64,000 bases of DNA, from positions 992,001 to 1,056,000 of the forward strand of contig JBMNMS010000001.1 in the NCBI GenBank assembly GCA_050953445.1, written 5' to 3'. Source of the stretch: JBMNMS01 sp050953445. GTDB taxonomy: Bacteria; Bacillota; Clostridia; Peptostreptococcales; Anaerovoracaceae. This document shows, piece after piece, positions 17,377-26,991 of this stretch; within the stretch, counting starts at the first letter, position 1; every line of letters begins with the position of its first letter. The notes below the pieces were generated by a model. That model made no database searches and was not told where the DNA came from. It saw only the letters and a list, made by a program, of their open reading frames with translations. The translations under genes were made by a program, and so were the position numbers.

Positions 17377-17859
17377 ATGGGATTAACAGAGAATAATGAT
17401 AAGAACAAGAAGGAAAGAAAAAAGGATGTGAAGGCTTACCGGGCGTATGTGAAGGAGTTTACCCCAAGGCCCAAATATGTCCTTAATAGCCTCAAGGCGT
17501 TTATGGTGGGTGGAGGTATCTGCTGTGGCGCCCTATATATACAAAACCTGTTTTCAGGAGCAGGTGTATCGAAAACTGAGGCGGCAACCATTACGACGGT
17601 TGTTTTGATATGTGTCGCTCAACTATTGACCGGGTTGGGATTATTTGATAGCATAGCGAAATTTGCCGGTGCCGGATGCATGGTTCCAATTACCGGGTTT
17701 GCTAATTCCATGGTGGCCCCTGCCATAGAATACAAAAAGGAGGGACTTGTTTTAGGGGTAGGTGGAAAACTATTTAGCCTGGCAGGACCGGTATTGGTGT
17801 GCGGAATTTCCACCGGCATAGGGGTTGCCCTTATTAAGTGGCTTTTTAAAATGGTCTGA
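17377..17859 (+). CDS. spoVAC: Stage V sporulation protein AC
   Basis: SpoVAC, 160 residues, a membrane subunit of the SpoVA channel that moves dipicolinic acid into the forespore and out during germination. A charged N-terminus is followed by several hydrophobic segments; FAGAGCMVPITGFANSMVAP is the conserved family region. ATG 17377 follows GGAAGCAGGAAGG and gives the expected N-terminus (MGLTENNDK). It heads a three-gene block with spoVAD and spoVAE, the minimal set seen in Clostridia. Expression is normally SigG-dependent; no clear SigG promoter could be aligned here. Confidence 0.93.
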   Translation: MGLTENNDKNKKERKKDVKAYRAYVKEFTPRPKYVLNSLKAFMVGGGICCGALYIQNLFSGAGVSKTEAATITTVVLICVAQLLTGLGLFDSIAKFAGAGCMVPITGFANSMVAPAIEYKKEGLVLGVGGKLFSLAGPVLVCGISTGIGVALIKWLFKMV

Positions 17860-17878
17860 GGAAGGAAAAGGCGGGAGA

Positions 17879-18922
17879 ATGTATAAGGATAGTAGAAAAG
17901 TGGGAAAACAGACATTTCTTTTCCCCGGCAATCCCAAGGTTAGCGGTGCCGGAACGATAGTGGGGGAGAAGGAAGGTGCCGGGCCAATGGGGAAATGGTT
18001 CGATAATATAATGGAGGATGATCTTTACGGGGAGAAGACCTGGGAAAAGGCAGAGGTTAAGATGCTGAAGGATAGTATGATGATGGCCATTAAGAAAGCC
18101 GGCAGGGAGGAAAAGGGTGTTGATGCCATGTTGTCGGGGGATTTACTAAATCAACTTATGTCATCCTCCTTCACCGCCAGGGATTTGCAAATTCCCTTCT
18201 TAGGGCTTTATGGGGCCTGTTCTACCATGGCTGAATCTATTCTCCTTGGAAGTGTGTTGGTAGATGGAGGGTATGCTAACAGCATTGTGGCGGCTGCTTC
18301 CAGCCATTATTGTACAGCCGAAAGGCAGTTTCGCATGCCATTGGAGCACGGTAATCAAAGGCCTCCTTCCGCCCAGTGGACTGTGACAGGGGCCGGGGCT
18401 GTAGTAATTGAGAACGAATCTACAAGTGTATTGGGAGATGAGGGGCGTATTGTCGTAACCTGTGGAACCATCGGTAAGGTGGTGGATGTAGGGATTAAGG
18501 ATAGCAATCAAATGGGGGCAGCGATGGCTCCTGCAGCGATAGATACTCTCTGCACCCATTTCGAGGATACGGGAAGAAGTCCCGACTATTACGACCTTAT
18601 TTTAACAGGTGATCTTGGCTGGATAGGAAAGAGGATACTGTTGGATCAGATGAAAAAAAGAGGTTTTAATATGGAAGGGCTGTATGAGGATTGCGGGGTG
18701 ATCATATATGATGATGAGCAGGATGTTCATAGTGGCGGCAGTGGATGTGGATGTTCGGCAGGCATATTTGCAGGGCGCATCTACAAAGAATTGAGAGGGG
18801 GAGCTTTGAAAAAGGTGTTTCTCATCTCAACGGGGGCCTTGCTTTCCACCATAAGCCCCTTTCAAGGAGAATCGATTCCCGGCATTGCCCATGGCATAGC
18901 CTTAGAATATCTGAAACAATAA
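17879..18922 (+). CDS. spoVAD: Stage V sporulation protein AD
   Basis: SpoVAD, 347 residues, the thiolase-fold dipicolinate-binding protein of the SpoVA complex on the outer face of the inner spore membrane. Seen in the sequence are GKQTFLFPGNPKVSGAGTIVG, the thiolase-like segment LGLYGACSTMAESI and the C-terminal LLSTISPFQGESIPGIAH. ATG 17879, 19 bases after spoVAC, follows GGCGGGAG. Its length is standard. It lies between spoVAC and spoVAE in one transcription unit. Confidence 0.95.
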   Translation: MYKDSRKVGKQTFLFPGNPKVSGAGTIVGEKEGAGPMGKWFDNIMEDDLYGEKTWEKAEVKMLKDSMMMAIKKAGREEKGVDAMLSGDLLNQLMSSSFTARDLQIPFLGLYGACSTMAESILLGSVLVDGGYANSIVAAASSHYCTAERQFRMPLEHGNQRPPSAQWTVTGAGAVVIENESTSVLGDEGRIVVTCGTIGKVVDVGIKDSNQMGAAMAPAAIDTLCTHFEDTGRSPDYYDLILTGDLGWIGKRILLDQMKKRGFNMEGLYEDCGVIIYDDEQDVHSGGSGCGCSAGIFAGRIYKELRGGALKKVFLISTGALLSTISPFQGESIPGIAHGIALEYLKQ

Positions 18923-18945
18923 TTTTTTAAGGACGGTAGGAAGAG

Positions 18946-19302
18946 ATGGAATATTTATGGGCTTTCGTAATAGGAGGGATACTCTGTGTAATCGGTCAAA
19001 TTCTGATGGATGCTACCCCTCTGACACCTCCCAGGATTTTAGTCATATTCGTCGTGGCAGGAGGCATCTTAACAGGGCTTGGCCTTTATCAACCATTGGT
19101 TGAATTGGCTGGAACCGGTGCCACAGTTCCCCTTCCGGGTTTTGGGTACGCTTTGGCGAAGGGTTCCATGGAGGGGGTAGCCAAGGGAGAAATTTTAGGG
19201 ATTTTATCAGGGGGAATAAAGGATACGGCGGCGGGAGTTGCGGTAGCCATAAGTTTTGGGTACTTAATCGCCCTAATTTTCAACCCTAAATCCATTCGAT
19301 AA
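18946..19302 (+). CDS. spoVAE: Stage V sporulation protein AE (SpoVAEb type)
   Basis: A 118-residue hydrophobic SpoVA subunit with about four membrane segments. The conserved region GTGATVPLPGFGYALAKG resembles the equivalent segment of SpoVAC, to which this family is related. ATG 18946 has GGAAGAG upstream. It ends the spoVA block; spoVAA, spoVAB and spoVAF are not in the window. Confidence 0.93.
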   Translation: MEYLWAFVIGGILCVIGQILMDATPLTPPRILVIFVVAGGILTGLGLYQPLVELAGTGATVPLPGFGYALAKGSMEGVAKGEILGILSGGIKDTAAGVAVAISFGYLIALIFNPKSIR

Positions 19303-19318
19303 CAAATCAATTCTATCT

Positions 19319-19346
19319 TTGCATTCCTTTTCAATTATGGTATACT
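19319..19346 (+). promoter_or_regulatory. SigA-type promoter for unknown membrane protein
   Basis: TTGCAT (19319-19324) and TATACT (19341-19346) with a 16-base spacer, 66 bases before the start of the next gene. Confidence 0.5.
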
Positions 19347-19411
19347 TTAAAGAAATTATCAGAAAATATGAAATTAGACAAAAGCTTTGATAAAGGAGCG
19401 GAGAGGTAGAT

Positions 19412-19981
19412 ATGGTTTCAAATAGTGGAAGTGCAAGGAAATGCAGATTGAGCGATATCCTTCTGATCGTAATGGTTATTATTCTGGCGGCTTCTCTTAT
19501 AGGGATATTTATCTTTAAAGGGCAATCAAAAAAAAGGGATGCGCAATTGAAAGATCACAGTGCTAATACGGCAGCTGTAATGTACGAACTTCTGAGGCAC
19601 GATGTGAGAGATGATCTGGTTAAGGCCACGAAGACCGAACATTATATGGAGGTGGCCGATAAGTTCGCCTTATATAAGAAGATTCCCTACTGCGGATATC
19701 CTTCGGGGATGGCACAGGTGATATATTCCTACATGTTCCAATTAGAAAAGGATACCTATGCCTTTGCTGATTCATTGAGAGCAGGAGAGGTTGAAAACCA
19801 GGATGCAGGACGAAGCAGGTTGATTAAAGGCACCGAGGTAATAGGGACATTGTGCGGATTAGCCGATGAATATGTAAGCGGCAAGTTGCCAAAGGATTCG
19901 GGAATTAAGAATGAAAAGGAAATGATTAAGGAATTAAAGAGAACCTATGATTCCCAGATGACAGGGGGCCAATCTGATTAG
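19412..19981 (+). CDS. Unknown single-pass membrane protein
   Basis: A 189-residue protein I do not recognise. It has a short positively charged start, one membrane helix (about residues 14-35, ILLIVMVIILAASLIGIFIF) and an extracytoplasmic or cytoplasmic soluble helical domain rich in charged residues. YCGYPSGMAQVIYSYMFQLE is the most distinctive stretch and might be a useful search seed. ATG 19412 follows GGAGCGGAGAGG. It is the last plus-strand gene before the convergent PBP1A gene. Whether it is sporulation-linked, as its neighbour spoVAE might suggest, is unknown. Confidence 0.7.
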   Translation: MVSNSGSARKCRLSDILLIVMVIILAASLIGIFIFKGQSKKRDAQLKDHSANTAAVMYELLRHDVRDDLVKATKTEHYMEVADKFALYKKIPYCGYPSGMAQVIYSYMFQLEKDTYAFADSLRAGEVENQDAGRSRLIKGTEVIGTLCGLADEYVSGKLPKDSGIKNEKEMIKELKRTYDSQMTGGQSD

Positions 19982-20011
19982 AAAGCCTCCTCAACATGTT
20001 AATAATCTCCA

Positions 20012-23000
20012 TTACCTTAACCAATCGGGTATTCCTCCATCAGAATCTGTTGGGGGACTACCCGAATTTTGATTGTTCTCATCTGCATTGCCGCCTCCTC
20101 CACTGTTCCCATTGGGATCCGGTGTCGGCTCCGGAGGAGGAACAGGTGCTGGCGGTGGAGATGTAGGCTTATATTGATCGGGGGCAGGAGCACCGGGATC
20201 ATTGTGGTAAACGCCATCCCATTGGAAATCCGGGTCGGCAGTTAGACCGGGGGTGACAGGGTAATCATCCGGATTAAGGTTATGAAGATGACAATAGTAT
20301 GAGGGCTTTTCCTCGGCCATATAGGTACGGGAAAGTCTGTTTTTACAGTAAGGAGTAGCAAGGCAGCCTGTATCAGCACAAATGGTTACCGTTTTGCTGC
20401 CGTCCTCCTCATCTCCGCTGGTTCTGGGTACCCCATATTTAGAGGGAACGGTGCCCCTTATAAAATATTCACTCCTTGCCGTGCCGGCGGCAATGGAAAA
20501 TTGTGATGCTAAATCACCTGTGGTTGTGTCTATGCTTGCGGAAACCACATTGGCAGGAATGGGTGGGAAAGAGCCTCCGGGAAGACCCTTGTGCACCTGA
20601 GCCATGACCTGAGACCAAAGTTTAGCAGCAGCAGGGCTACCTTGAGTCAGCTGTATATTCACATCATTTCCGATCCAAACAGCAGCGGAATAATAAGGGG
20701 TTACGCCCACAAACCAGGCATCGTAGTTATCTGAAGTAGTTCCCGTTTTACCGGCCACCGGCTGACCCGGGAAGGAGGCGCGTCCTGCAATTCCGTTGCT
20801 TACAGTGGTTCTTAATATATCCGTCATTATAAAAGCCACACCGGGATCCATAACCCTTCTCTGATCGGGCTTCTTTTCAAAAAGCACATCTCCGGAGCGG
20901 TAGGTTATTTTAGTGTAAGCAGATGGTTCGGTATATATTCCCTTGTTTGGGAAAGCACTATAAGCGGCAGCCATTTCCAATGGAGAGATACCCTTTGCCA
21001 TTCCACCAAGGGCAAGTGCGGCGGGATTCATATCGTTTACGCTACCACTCTCGGTTACGGTGGTTACACCCAACTTCTTAAGAAAAGCGGCAGAATCGCC
21101 GGCCCCAAGATCCTCCCAGACCTTTACTGCATTAGTGTTTACTGACTCCTCAATTGATTTTCGCAGAGTCATCCAACCTCTGTATCCATTATACCAGTTT
21201 TTAGGCCAGACCTTTCCGTTCCTTGTTGTGGCCTTATCCTCTATGGCTGTTGCAGCGGTCCATTGGACCTTTCCACCGGCACCGCCGGCACCTTCAATAC
21301 CGTCAACTGTCCGCTGTAGAACAGGGGCGTATACGGAGATGGGCTTTATTGCGGAGCCGGGTTGTCTGGGTTGGATTGCTCTATTATAAAGCATTTTACC
21401 TGTCATACCCCTGCCCCCTACCATAGCCTTTACTGCTCCTGTGCGGTAGTCCATTATGACTATTGCGGATTGAGGCTGCATTACCTTTTGCCCAAGTTGA
21501 TAATACTCGGGAGATATGACGATGCTGTTATTATCTTTAAGCTGGGCGATGGAGCTTTTTTCAAACATTTCCTTGCTCAGTATGAGATTCCCATCCTTGT
21601 CTCGCTTTTTATACTCGGAAGGAATTAAGAGATAACTGGTATAGCTGGTGCCTATACTGTAAAAAATGCCCTTTTCCATATAATACATGGGCTTGAATTC
21701 AACGCTGATATCTTCCTTGCCCTGGACCTGTGTTCTAAAGAAATTAAGCCGGTTTCCTTTGTAAATCGTCAGGCTGCCGTCCGGGTTCTTCTTGAATTCA
21801 TCAGAGGATAGAACAAAATTGCCTTCGGAATCAAACATATTGTTATAGGCATAGTAAAGCACATTTTTACCACCTGCATCCATCACATTACCTTTTTTGT
21901 CCTTCTTCAGGTTGGCGACGCCGGGGAAATTACCGGTGGAGGCATAAATTCCCTCAACTGCCTTTTGTGTATTTAGATTTAGCGTGCTGTGGATTTTCAA
22001 GCCGCCATTATAGACAAGATCCCGGGCATCTTCCTCAGATAGCTTGAATTCGGCCATCAGATCGTTTGTCACCTGCTTTACCAGAAAACTTTGGAAGTAA
22101 GAGCTGATATTTGCACTTTGATCCCCTCCCGGTTTTAAAGAGTCGCGGATGCTATAATTTAGTGCTTCCTGTTTTTCCGCAGCAGTAATATATCCTTGCT
22201 CTTCCATAAAGCTTAGAATTAGTTGTTGCCGCGGGATATAATCATCTTTGTAGATTATGGTAAAGTCCTCATTTCGTTCAATAATGTCCATGGATTCTGC
22301 ATCGGTAAGATTGTCATTGCTTATGGTGGCCATAGGAGAATAGCGAGCGGGACTTTTTGGGATCGACGCTAAAAGAGCACATTCTGCAAGGTTGAGTTCC
22401 TTTACATCCTTGGAAAAGTAGGATTGCGAAGCTGCAGCGACACCGTTGGAGTTGCTGCCCAGATATGTGGAGTTAAGGTAAGCGGATATTATTTGTTGTT
22501 TTGAGAACTTTCGCTCCAATTGAATGGCATACCATGCCTCAGAGATCTTCCTTGTCATTGAGCGCTTATTCTCAAGATAGAGGTTTCGTGCCAATTGCTG
22601 TGTAATGGTGCTTGTTCCCTTTATAGAGGTGCCCGATGTGGCGCTATCCCAGATAGCCCCTGCAATTCTTATGAAGTTAAAACCCTTATGCTCCCAAAAG
22701 GTTTTATCCTCAACGGCAATGAAGGAATCTATCAATTGTTTGGGTATTTGAGTATAATCAAGGTTTGTTCGCAAGCCGTTACCTTGAAGGTATAAGTTAT
22801 CGATTATCTTGCCTTGATCATCGTAAATCGTTGAGTTTTGAGGCAGCATGGAATATATATCGTCGTTAAGCGGCGGTAGCTTAATGATGATTACAGAAGC
22901 CCATACGGCTAAGCATACCCCCAGGGCAGCAAATAAAACGATGAGATTGCGAATTAGTTTTAAGGCGTTGAAGCGATGTTTTCTTTTCTTTTTTGTTTTC

Positions 23001-23287
23001 GACATTGCAACTCCGGTTTTTTTCTGTGAGGACTTCTCTTTTTCCCTTGTTTCTTCCATTCCCCCATCACCATATTTGGCTTCTAACTCAATCATATTTA
23101 CACTAATTTTCCGTGGATTTGACGGGAAGTCCGTCTTATCCAAAAGATCCGGGGAGGATGAAGGTTGATTAGCAGGTGAGGTCTCCTTTGGCCTATTTGA
23201 AAAATCATTGCTGATTTTATCGAATTGGGCAAGAAAATCCTCTAGTTCTTTTTTGCTATCGGGATCCTTGTTAAAATCGTCGCTCAA
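20012..23287 (-). CDS. pbpA: Class A penicillin-binding protein (PBP1A family)
   Basis: A 1091-residue bifunctional peptidoglycan synthase. A long charged, disordered cytoplasmic region (about 1-110, ending in a KTKKKRKHR cluster) precedes the membrane anchor (about 112-135). The GT51 transglycosylase follows (AVEDKTFWEHKGF, STITQQLARNLYL), then the transpeptidase with SAIK (PGSAIKP), SVN (EESVNTNAV) and KTGT (AGKTGTTSDN) motifs. The tail has a Cys-containing segment and a Pro/Gly/Asn-rich end. The frame opens at GTG 23296, but AAGGCAGGTG is better spaced for TTG 23287; an internal ATG before SKTKKK is another possibility. The class is certain; the exact gene name is not. Confidence 0.93.
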   Translation of the reverse strand: MSDDFNKDPDSKKELEDFLAQFDKISNDFSNRPKETSPANQPSSSPDLLDKTDFPSNPRKISVNMIELEAKYGDGGMEETREKEKSSQKKTGVAMSKTKKKRKHRFNALKLIRNLIVLFAALGVCLAVWASVIIIKLPPLNDDIYSMLPQNSTIYDDQGKIIDNLYLQGNGLRTNLDYTQIPKQLIDSFIAVEDKTFWEHKGFNFIRIAGAIWDSATSGTSIKGTSTITQQLARNLYLENKRSMTRKISEAWYAIQLERKFSKQQIISAYLNSTYLGSNSNGVAAASQSYFSKDVKELNLAECALLASIPKSPARYSPMATISNDNLTDAESMDIIERNEDFTIIYKDDYIPRQQLILSFMEEQGYITAAEKQEALNYSIRDSLKPGGDQSANISSYFQSFLVKQVTNDLMAEFKLSEEDARDLVYNGGLKIHSTLNLNTQKAVEGIYASTGNFPGVANLKKDKKGNVMDAGGKNVLYYAYNNMFDSEGNFVLSSDEFKKNPDGSLTIYKGNRLNFFRTQVQGKEDISVEFKPMYYMEKGIFYSIGTSYTSYLLIPSEYKKRDKDGNLILSKEMFEKSSIAQLKDNNSIVISPEYYQLGQKVMQPQSAIVIMDYRTGAVKAMVGGRGMTGKMLYNRAIQPRQPGSAIKPISVYAPVLQRTVDGIEGAGGAGGKVQWTAATAIEDKATTRNGKVWPKNWYNGYRGWMTLRKSIEESVNTNAVKVWEDLGAGDSAAFLKKLGVTTVTESGSVNDMNPAALALGGMAKGISPLEMAAAYSAFPNKGIYTEPSAYTKITYRSGDVLFEKKPDQRRVMDPGVAFIMTDILRTTVSNGIAGRASFPGQPVAGKTGTTSDNYDAWFVGVTPYYSAAVWIGNDVNIQLTQGSPAAAKLWSQVMAQVHKGLPGGSFPPIPANVVSASIDTTTGDLASQFSIAAGTARSEYFIRGTVPSKYGVPRTSGDEEDGSKTVTICADTGCLATPYCKNRLSRTYMAEEKPSYYCHLHNLNPDDYPVTPGLTADPDFQWDGVYHNDPGAPAPDQYKPTSPPPAPVPPPEPTPDPNGNSGGGGNADENNQNSGSPPTDSDGGIPDWLR

Positions 23288-23437
23288 AACTAACACCTGC
23301 CTTATCTATAATAAAACAGTCATAAAATAAATTGGCTAAAATCATAGTTGGAATGCGGATATTATACCATAGGTTATTCTAATTAGACAATAAAAGCAAT
23401 GAAATAGTATCTCAGATGTAACACAAATGAAAACGTG

Positions 23438-23466
23438 TTGACATAAAATGTAAATATATATAAAAT
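23438..23466 (+). promoter_or_regulatory. SigA-type promoter of comEC
   Basis: A consensus TTGACA (23438-23443) and TAAAAT (23461-23466) with a 17-base spacer lie 30 bases upstream of the comEC start, in the divergent intergenic region with the PBP gene. Confidence 0.65.
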
Positions 23467-23496
23467 TAACTAAATAATTATCTTTGGGGGTATTTG

Positions 23497-25908
23497 ATGA
23501 GAAGACCGATTGGGTTGGTTCTATTAGCCTTTGCAATAGGAATATTTACAGGAAGTAATTTAAAAAATATTATGAACATGCCGATTCAGATTATTGTACT
23601 GTTCTTTTTGATTTTTGCAGCATGTCTGGCGGGAGGATGCTTTTTGCTTGAAAAGAGGATGATGGTTATATTATCAATAATCTTTCTTCTGGGGGCCGGC
23701 TATTTTATGCTCATTGATGGGATTTCAGATCCGTTGGAGGATGAGGAAGGGAAGGTCGTTACGGTTAAAGGTCGCATAAGCAGCGTGGAGGAAAAGAGCT
23801 ACGGATGGCAGCTTAGCATTAAAAGAAGGGGATGGTGCGGTGAAAGAGATCTACTTGTAAAGATGCCGGAAATTTGTAATATCAATGGCTCTCATTTAGT
23901 GTTGCCAGGGAAGCCGGAAACCTTGGTGGGTAAAGATGTAATTATAAAGGGGAGGGTGACGCTTCCATCAGGGGCAGTTAATCCGGGAGGATTTGATTAC
24001 CGCATGTATTTAAAGATTAGGGGCATAAGGGTAATAATTGAAGCCTATGATTCACACCTTTGGATTACCGGAAAGGGAAGCAGATTTCAATGTTTGACGG
24101 CTACAATACGAGAAAGGGTCAGGGAGGCTTTTTTAGAGTATGTGGATGAGGACACATGCGGCCTGCTTTTGGGGATGCTATTCGGAGACAAATCACATCT
24201 TTCGGAGGATGTGTATCAGACCTTCCAACGCAATGGTACTGCCCATATTCTGGCTGTTTCCGGGATACATGTGGGAATCGTTTATCTTTGGATTCATCGA
24301 TTTTTAGGTAAGCGTAGAACCCGGTGCAGATCGATGATAACCATGGTGGGACTATTTTTTTATGCTGCTTTAGGTTCCTTTTCCCCATCTATTGTAAGGG
24401 CGGTAACCATGATTTTTCTACACATCTTAGCTACTCATATACATAAGAGATACGACTTTCTTTGCAGTGCTTCTTTTGCGGCGATAATTATGCTGGTATG
24501 GAATCCTTATCAGCTTTTTCATGTGGGTTTTCAGCTTTCCTTCACAGCGGTTTTCACTTTGGCCTTTTTGATGCCGCTGATAAGGGATCGATGGCATATC
24601 AACGGAAATATTGGAAGGATACTATTACCTGTATTTGTAATTCAAATCGGTATGTGGCCTTTGATAGCCTATCTTTTTAATTACTTTTCCCTTGCTGCTT
24701 TTATCATCAATGTTCCTACAATTGCAATGGCAGGTTTTATCATACCCCTTGGAATAGGAACATCACTTATGGTTCCTGTTCGAGGAATCTGGATAACAGA
24801 CTTTGTCTTTGGATTTCTTGCTATGGGTATACAGGTTATAATGAAAGCGTTGCTGGTCCTGAATGAGCTCATGTGCATCCCCGGGAAAACCTCCTTTGAT
24901 TTGGTATCGCCTTCTTTTTTATTTATCTGCATCTATTATGGGCTTATTTTTTTTCTTTCATCGGAAGGGTTTTGGCTATCCTATAAGGGAGGAAACAAGA
25001 AGGGAGTGGTGGTGGCTCTTTGCACCTTAGGGTGTTTGGCGGCGATGGTGGCTATATGTGCGTGGGATGACAGAGGGAGGGCGGACATGACTTTTGTGTC
25101 TGTAGGGCAGGGGGATTGCTTGCATATTAGAACTCCCGAGGGGAAGAACATTTTAATAGATGGGGGTGGGGAAAGGGGTTATGATGTGGGTAAAAAGATT
25201 CTCAAGCCCTATCTCTTAAGGAACGGGGTGAAGGAAATAGATCTGGCCCTAATCACCCATCTCCATTCAGATCATTTTTGGGGAATTGCAAGCCTTTGTC
25301 AAGAGGGGATGATAAGGAAAATCGGTATGTATGAGGGAACTGTGGCGAGACAGGATGAATGGAAGGAGAGGACGGGACTAAATCTTGACAGGGTTTTACC
25401 TCTAATTAGTGGAAAAAGAATCGATATTGAAAACGGAATATATATAGATATACTTTACCCAAGGGCTAAAAGTAAACAGGAATATATTAAGAATTTAGGG
25501 TATGAGGAGGATGAAAATGAAAACAGCCTGTTGATTAAGCTTAGTTACCTGGGAAAGACCTTATTGATGACCGGAGACTTGGGTTTTAAGGGTGAGGCTG
25601 GGGCCATATCCCTATGGGAAGATTATAAAGGACTTAGATCAGATTTAGACAGTGTTTTTAATTGCGATATTTTAAAGGTGGGACACCACGGATCCCGCAG
25701 CTCTACTTCCGATGAATTTCTAAATTTGGTAAATCCCCGGGTGGCCATCATACAATCGGGCAGGAATAATCATTTTGGACATCCTCATGGGGAAGTAATT
25801 GAAAAGCTACAGAAAAGGAATATAATGATATACAGGAATGATTTACAAGGAGCAATCCTTTTAAATATAAGGGGGGATCAGCTGAAGATCCGTGTGATGA
25901 TGCCATAG
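23497..25908 (+). CDS. comEC: DNA internalization-related competence protein ComEC/Rec2
   Basis: An 803-residue polytopic membrane protein forming the DNA uptake channel. N-terminal membrane helices and an OB-like soluble domain are followed by the Competence channel region (CGLLLGMLFGDKSHLSEDVY, HILAVSGIHVGIVY). The C-terminal metallo-beta-lactamase domain is intact (SVGQGDCLHIRTP, LITHLHSDHFWG, KVGHHGSRSSTSDEFL), consistent with nuclease-type activity. ATG 23497 is preceded by GGGGG; an adjacent in-frame TTG is also possible. It is followed 13 bases later by holA, a common arrangement. No other competence genes are present, so competence itself is not implied. Confidence 0.95.
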   Translation: MRRPIGLVLLAFAIGIFTGSNLKNIMNMPIQIIVLFFLIFAACLAGGCFLLEKRMMVILSIIFLLGAGYFMLIDGISDPLEDEEGKVVTVKGRISSVEEKSYGWQLSIKRRGWCGERDLLVKMPEICNINGSHLVLPGKPETLVGKDVIIKGRVTLPSGAVNPGGFDYRMYLKIRGIRVIIEAYDSHLWITGKGSRFQCLTATIRERVREAFLEYVDEDTCGLLLGMLFGDKSHLSEDVYQTFQRNGTAHILAVSGIHVGIVYLWIHRFLGKRRTRCRSMITMVGLFFYAALGSFSPSIVRAVTMIFLHILATHIHKRYDFLCSASFAAIIMLVWNPYQLFHVGFQLSFTAVFTLAFLMPLIRDRWHINGNIGRILLPVFVIQIGMWPLIAYLFNYFSLAAFIINVPTIAMAGFIIPLGIGTSLMVPVRGIWITDFVFGFLAMGIQVIMKALLVLNELMCIPGKTSFDLVSPSFLFICIYYGLIFFLSSEGFWLSYKGGNKKGVVVALCTLGCLAAMVAICAWDDRGRADMTFVSVGQGDCLHIRTPEGKNILIDGGGERGYDVGKKILKPYLLRNGVKEIDLALITHLHSDHFWGIASLCQEGMIRKIGMYEGTVARQDEWKERTGLNLDRVLPLISGKRIDIENGIYIDILYPRAKSKQEYIKNLGYEEDENENSLLIKLSYLGKTLLMTGDLGFKGEAGAISLWEDYKGLRSDLDSVFNCDILKVGHHGSRSSTSDEFLNLVNPRVAIIQSGRNNHFGHPHGEVIEKLQKRNIMIYRNDLQGAILLNIRGDQLKIRVMMP

Positions 25909-25921
25909 CAGGGAGGAGAAT

Positions 25922-26977
25922 ATGGCGCAGCGAAAGACCGACATGAATGTACATGCCTTTAAAAGAATCGATGAGGAATTAAAGGGCGATGGATTGAGAA
26001 GCCCTTTATTTTTCTATGGTAAGGAACGTTATCTTATAGACTGGGCAATAGATGCAATTGTTAAGAAATATGTAAATCCCCTGGTGCGAGATATGGATTT
26101 CAACAAGAACGAGGCATCTCAAATTAGCTTTGCACAGATTCGGAATCAATGCGAAACCTTGCCTATAATGTCGGATAAAAGGGTGGTTCTCGTAGAAGGG
26201 TTTTCTCCTTTTAAAGGGGAGAGGCTGGATTCTTTTCCGGATGGTGATGTGGAGCGGCTAAGTGAGTATTTTTTGGAGTTGCCAGATACGTGTATTTTAA
26301 TATTTACGGGGTTTGGTACGGATAAGAGGTTGAAGCTTTATAAAAGCTTAGAAAAGTGCGGTGGAAGTTATGACTTTCAAAAATTGGACGAAAAGACCTT
26401 AGGGGCATGGATTATGAAAAAGCTGAAGGCGGCGGATAAGTATACGGAGCCCTCGGTGATATCTCAGATACAGGCTATAACCGGATACCATGATAAGGAT
26501 TCCGATTACACCTTGTACAACCTTGAAAATGATCTTTGCAAGGCAATAGCCCATAGTGAAGGCCAACGATTAACTGTAGAGGATATTTTGGAAACTGTAA
26601 CAGGAAATCTGCTGGTGGATGTGTTTGCTCTATTGGATTCCATGAGCAGCGGTCATAAGGATGAGGCATTGGGTATGCTTCACAATCTCAGGGTAATGGG
26701 GCATAAGGAATATCAGATTTTGGGATTGATATGTTCACAGTTGGAGATAATGTTATCAGTTAAGGAAATGAAACGGGAGGGAAAGAGCTTTCGGGAAATG
26801 CAAGAGATCTTGGGGGTTCACGAATATCGTATTAAGAAAGGTATGGAGTTTGCATCGAAATACGAGCTCCACCATTTGCAGAGGGTTTTAATAAAGGCCT
26901 ACGAGATAGACAAAAACGGTAAAGCAGGCATATTGGATTGGTGGCTTGGCTTCGAGTTATTGATAGGAGAAATGTAG
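25922..26977 (+). CDS. holA: DNA polymerase III subunit delta
   Basis: The clamp-loader delta subunit, 351 residues, which opens the beta sliding clamp. An AAA+-like N-terminal fold lacking Walker motifs is expected and seen: PLFFYGKERYLIDWAIDAIV at the start, then SDKRVVLVEGFSPF and the C-terminal helical domain (HKEYQILGLICSQLEIML). ATG 25922 follows GGGAGGAG. It sits directly after comEC, as in many Firmicutes. Confidence 0.93.
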   Translation: MAQRKTDMNVHAFKRIDEELKGDGLRSPLFFYGKERYLIDWAIDAIVKKYVNPLVRDMDFNKNEASQISFAQIRNQCETLPIMSDKRVVLVEGFSPFKGERLDSFPDGDVERLSEYFLELPDTCILIFTGFGTDKRLKLYKSLEKCGGSYDFQKLDEKTLGAWIMKKLKAADKYTEPSVISQIQAITGYHDKDSDYTLYNLENDLCKAIAHSEGQRLTVEDILETVTGNLLVDVFALLDSMSSGHKDEALGMLHNLRVMGHKEYQILGLICSQLEIMLSVKEMKREGKSFREMQEILGVHEYRIKKGMEFASKYELHHLQRVLIKAYEIDKNGKAGILDWWLGFELLIGEM

Positions 26978-26991
26978 CTGGAGGGAATTTT

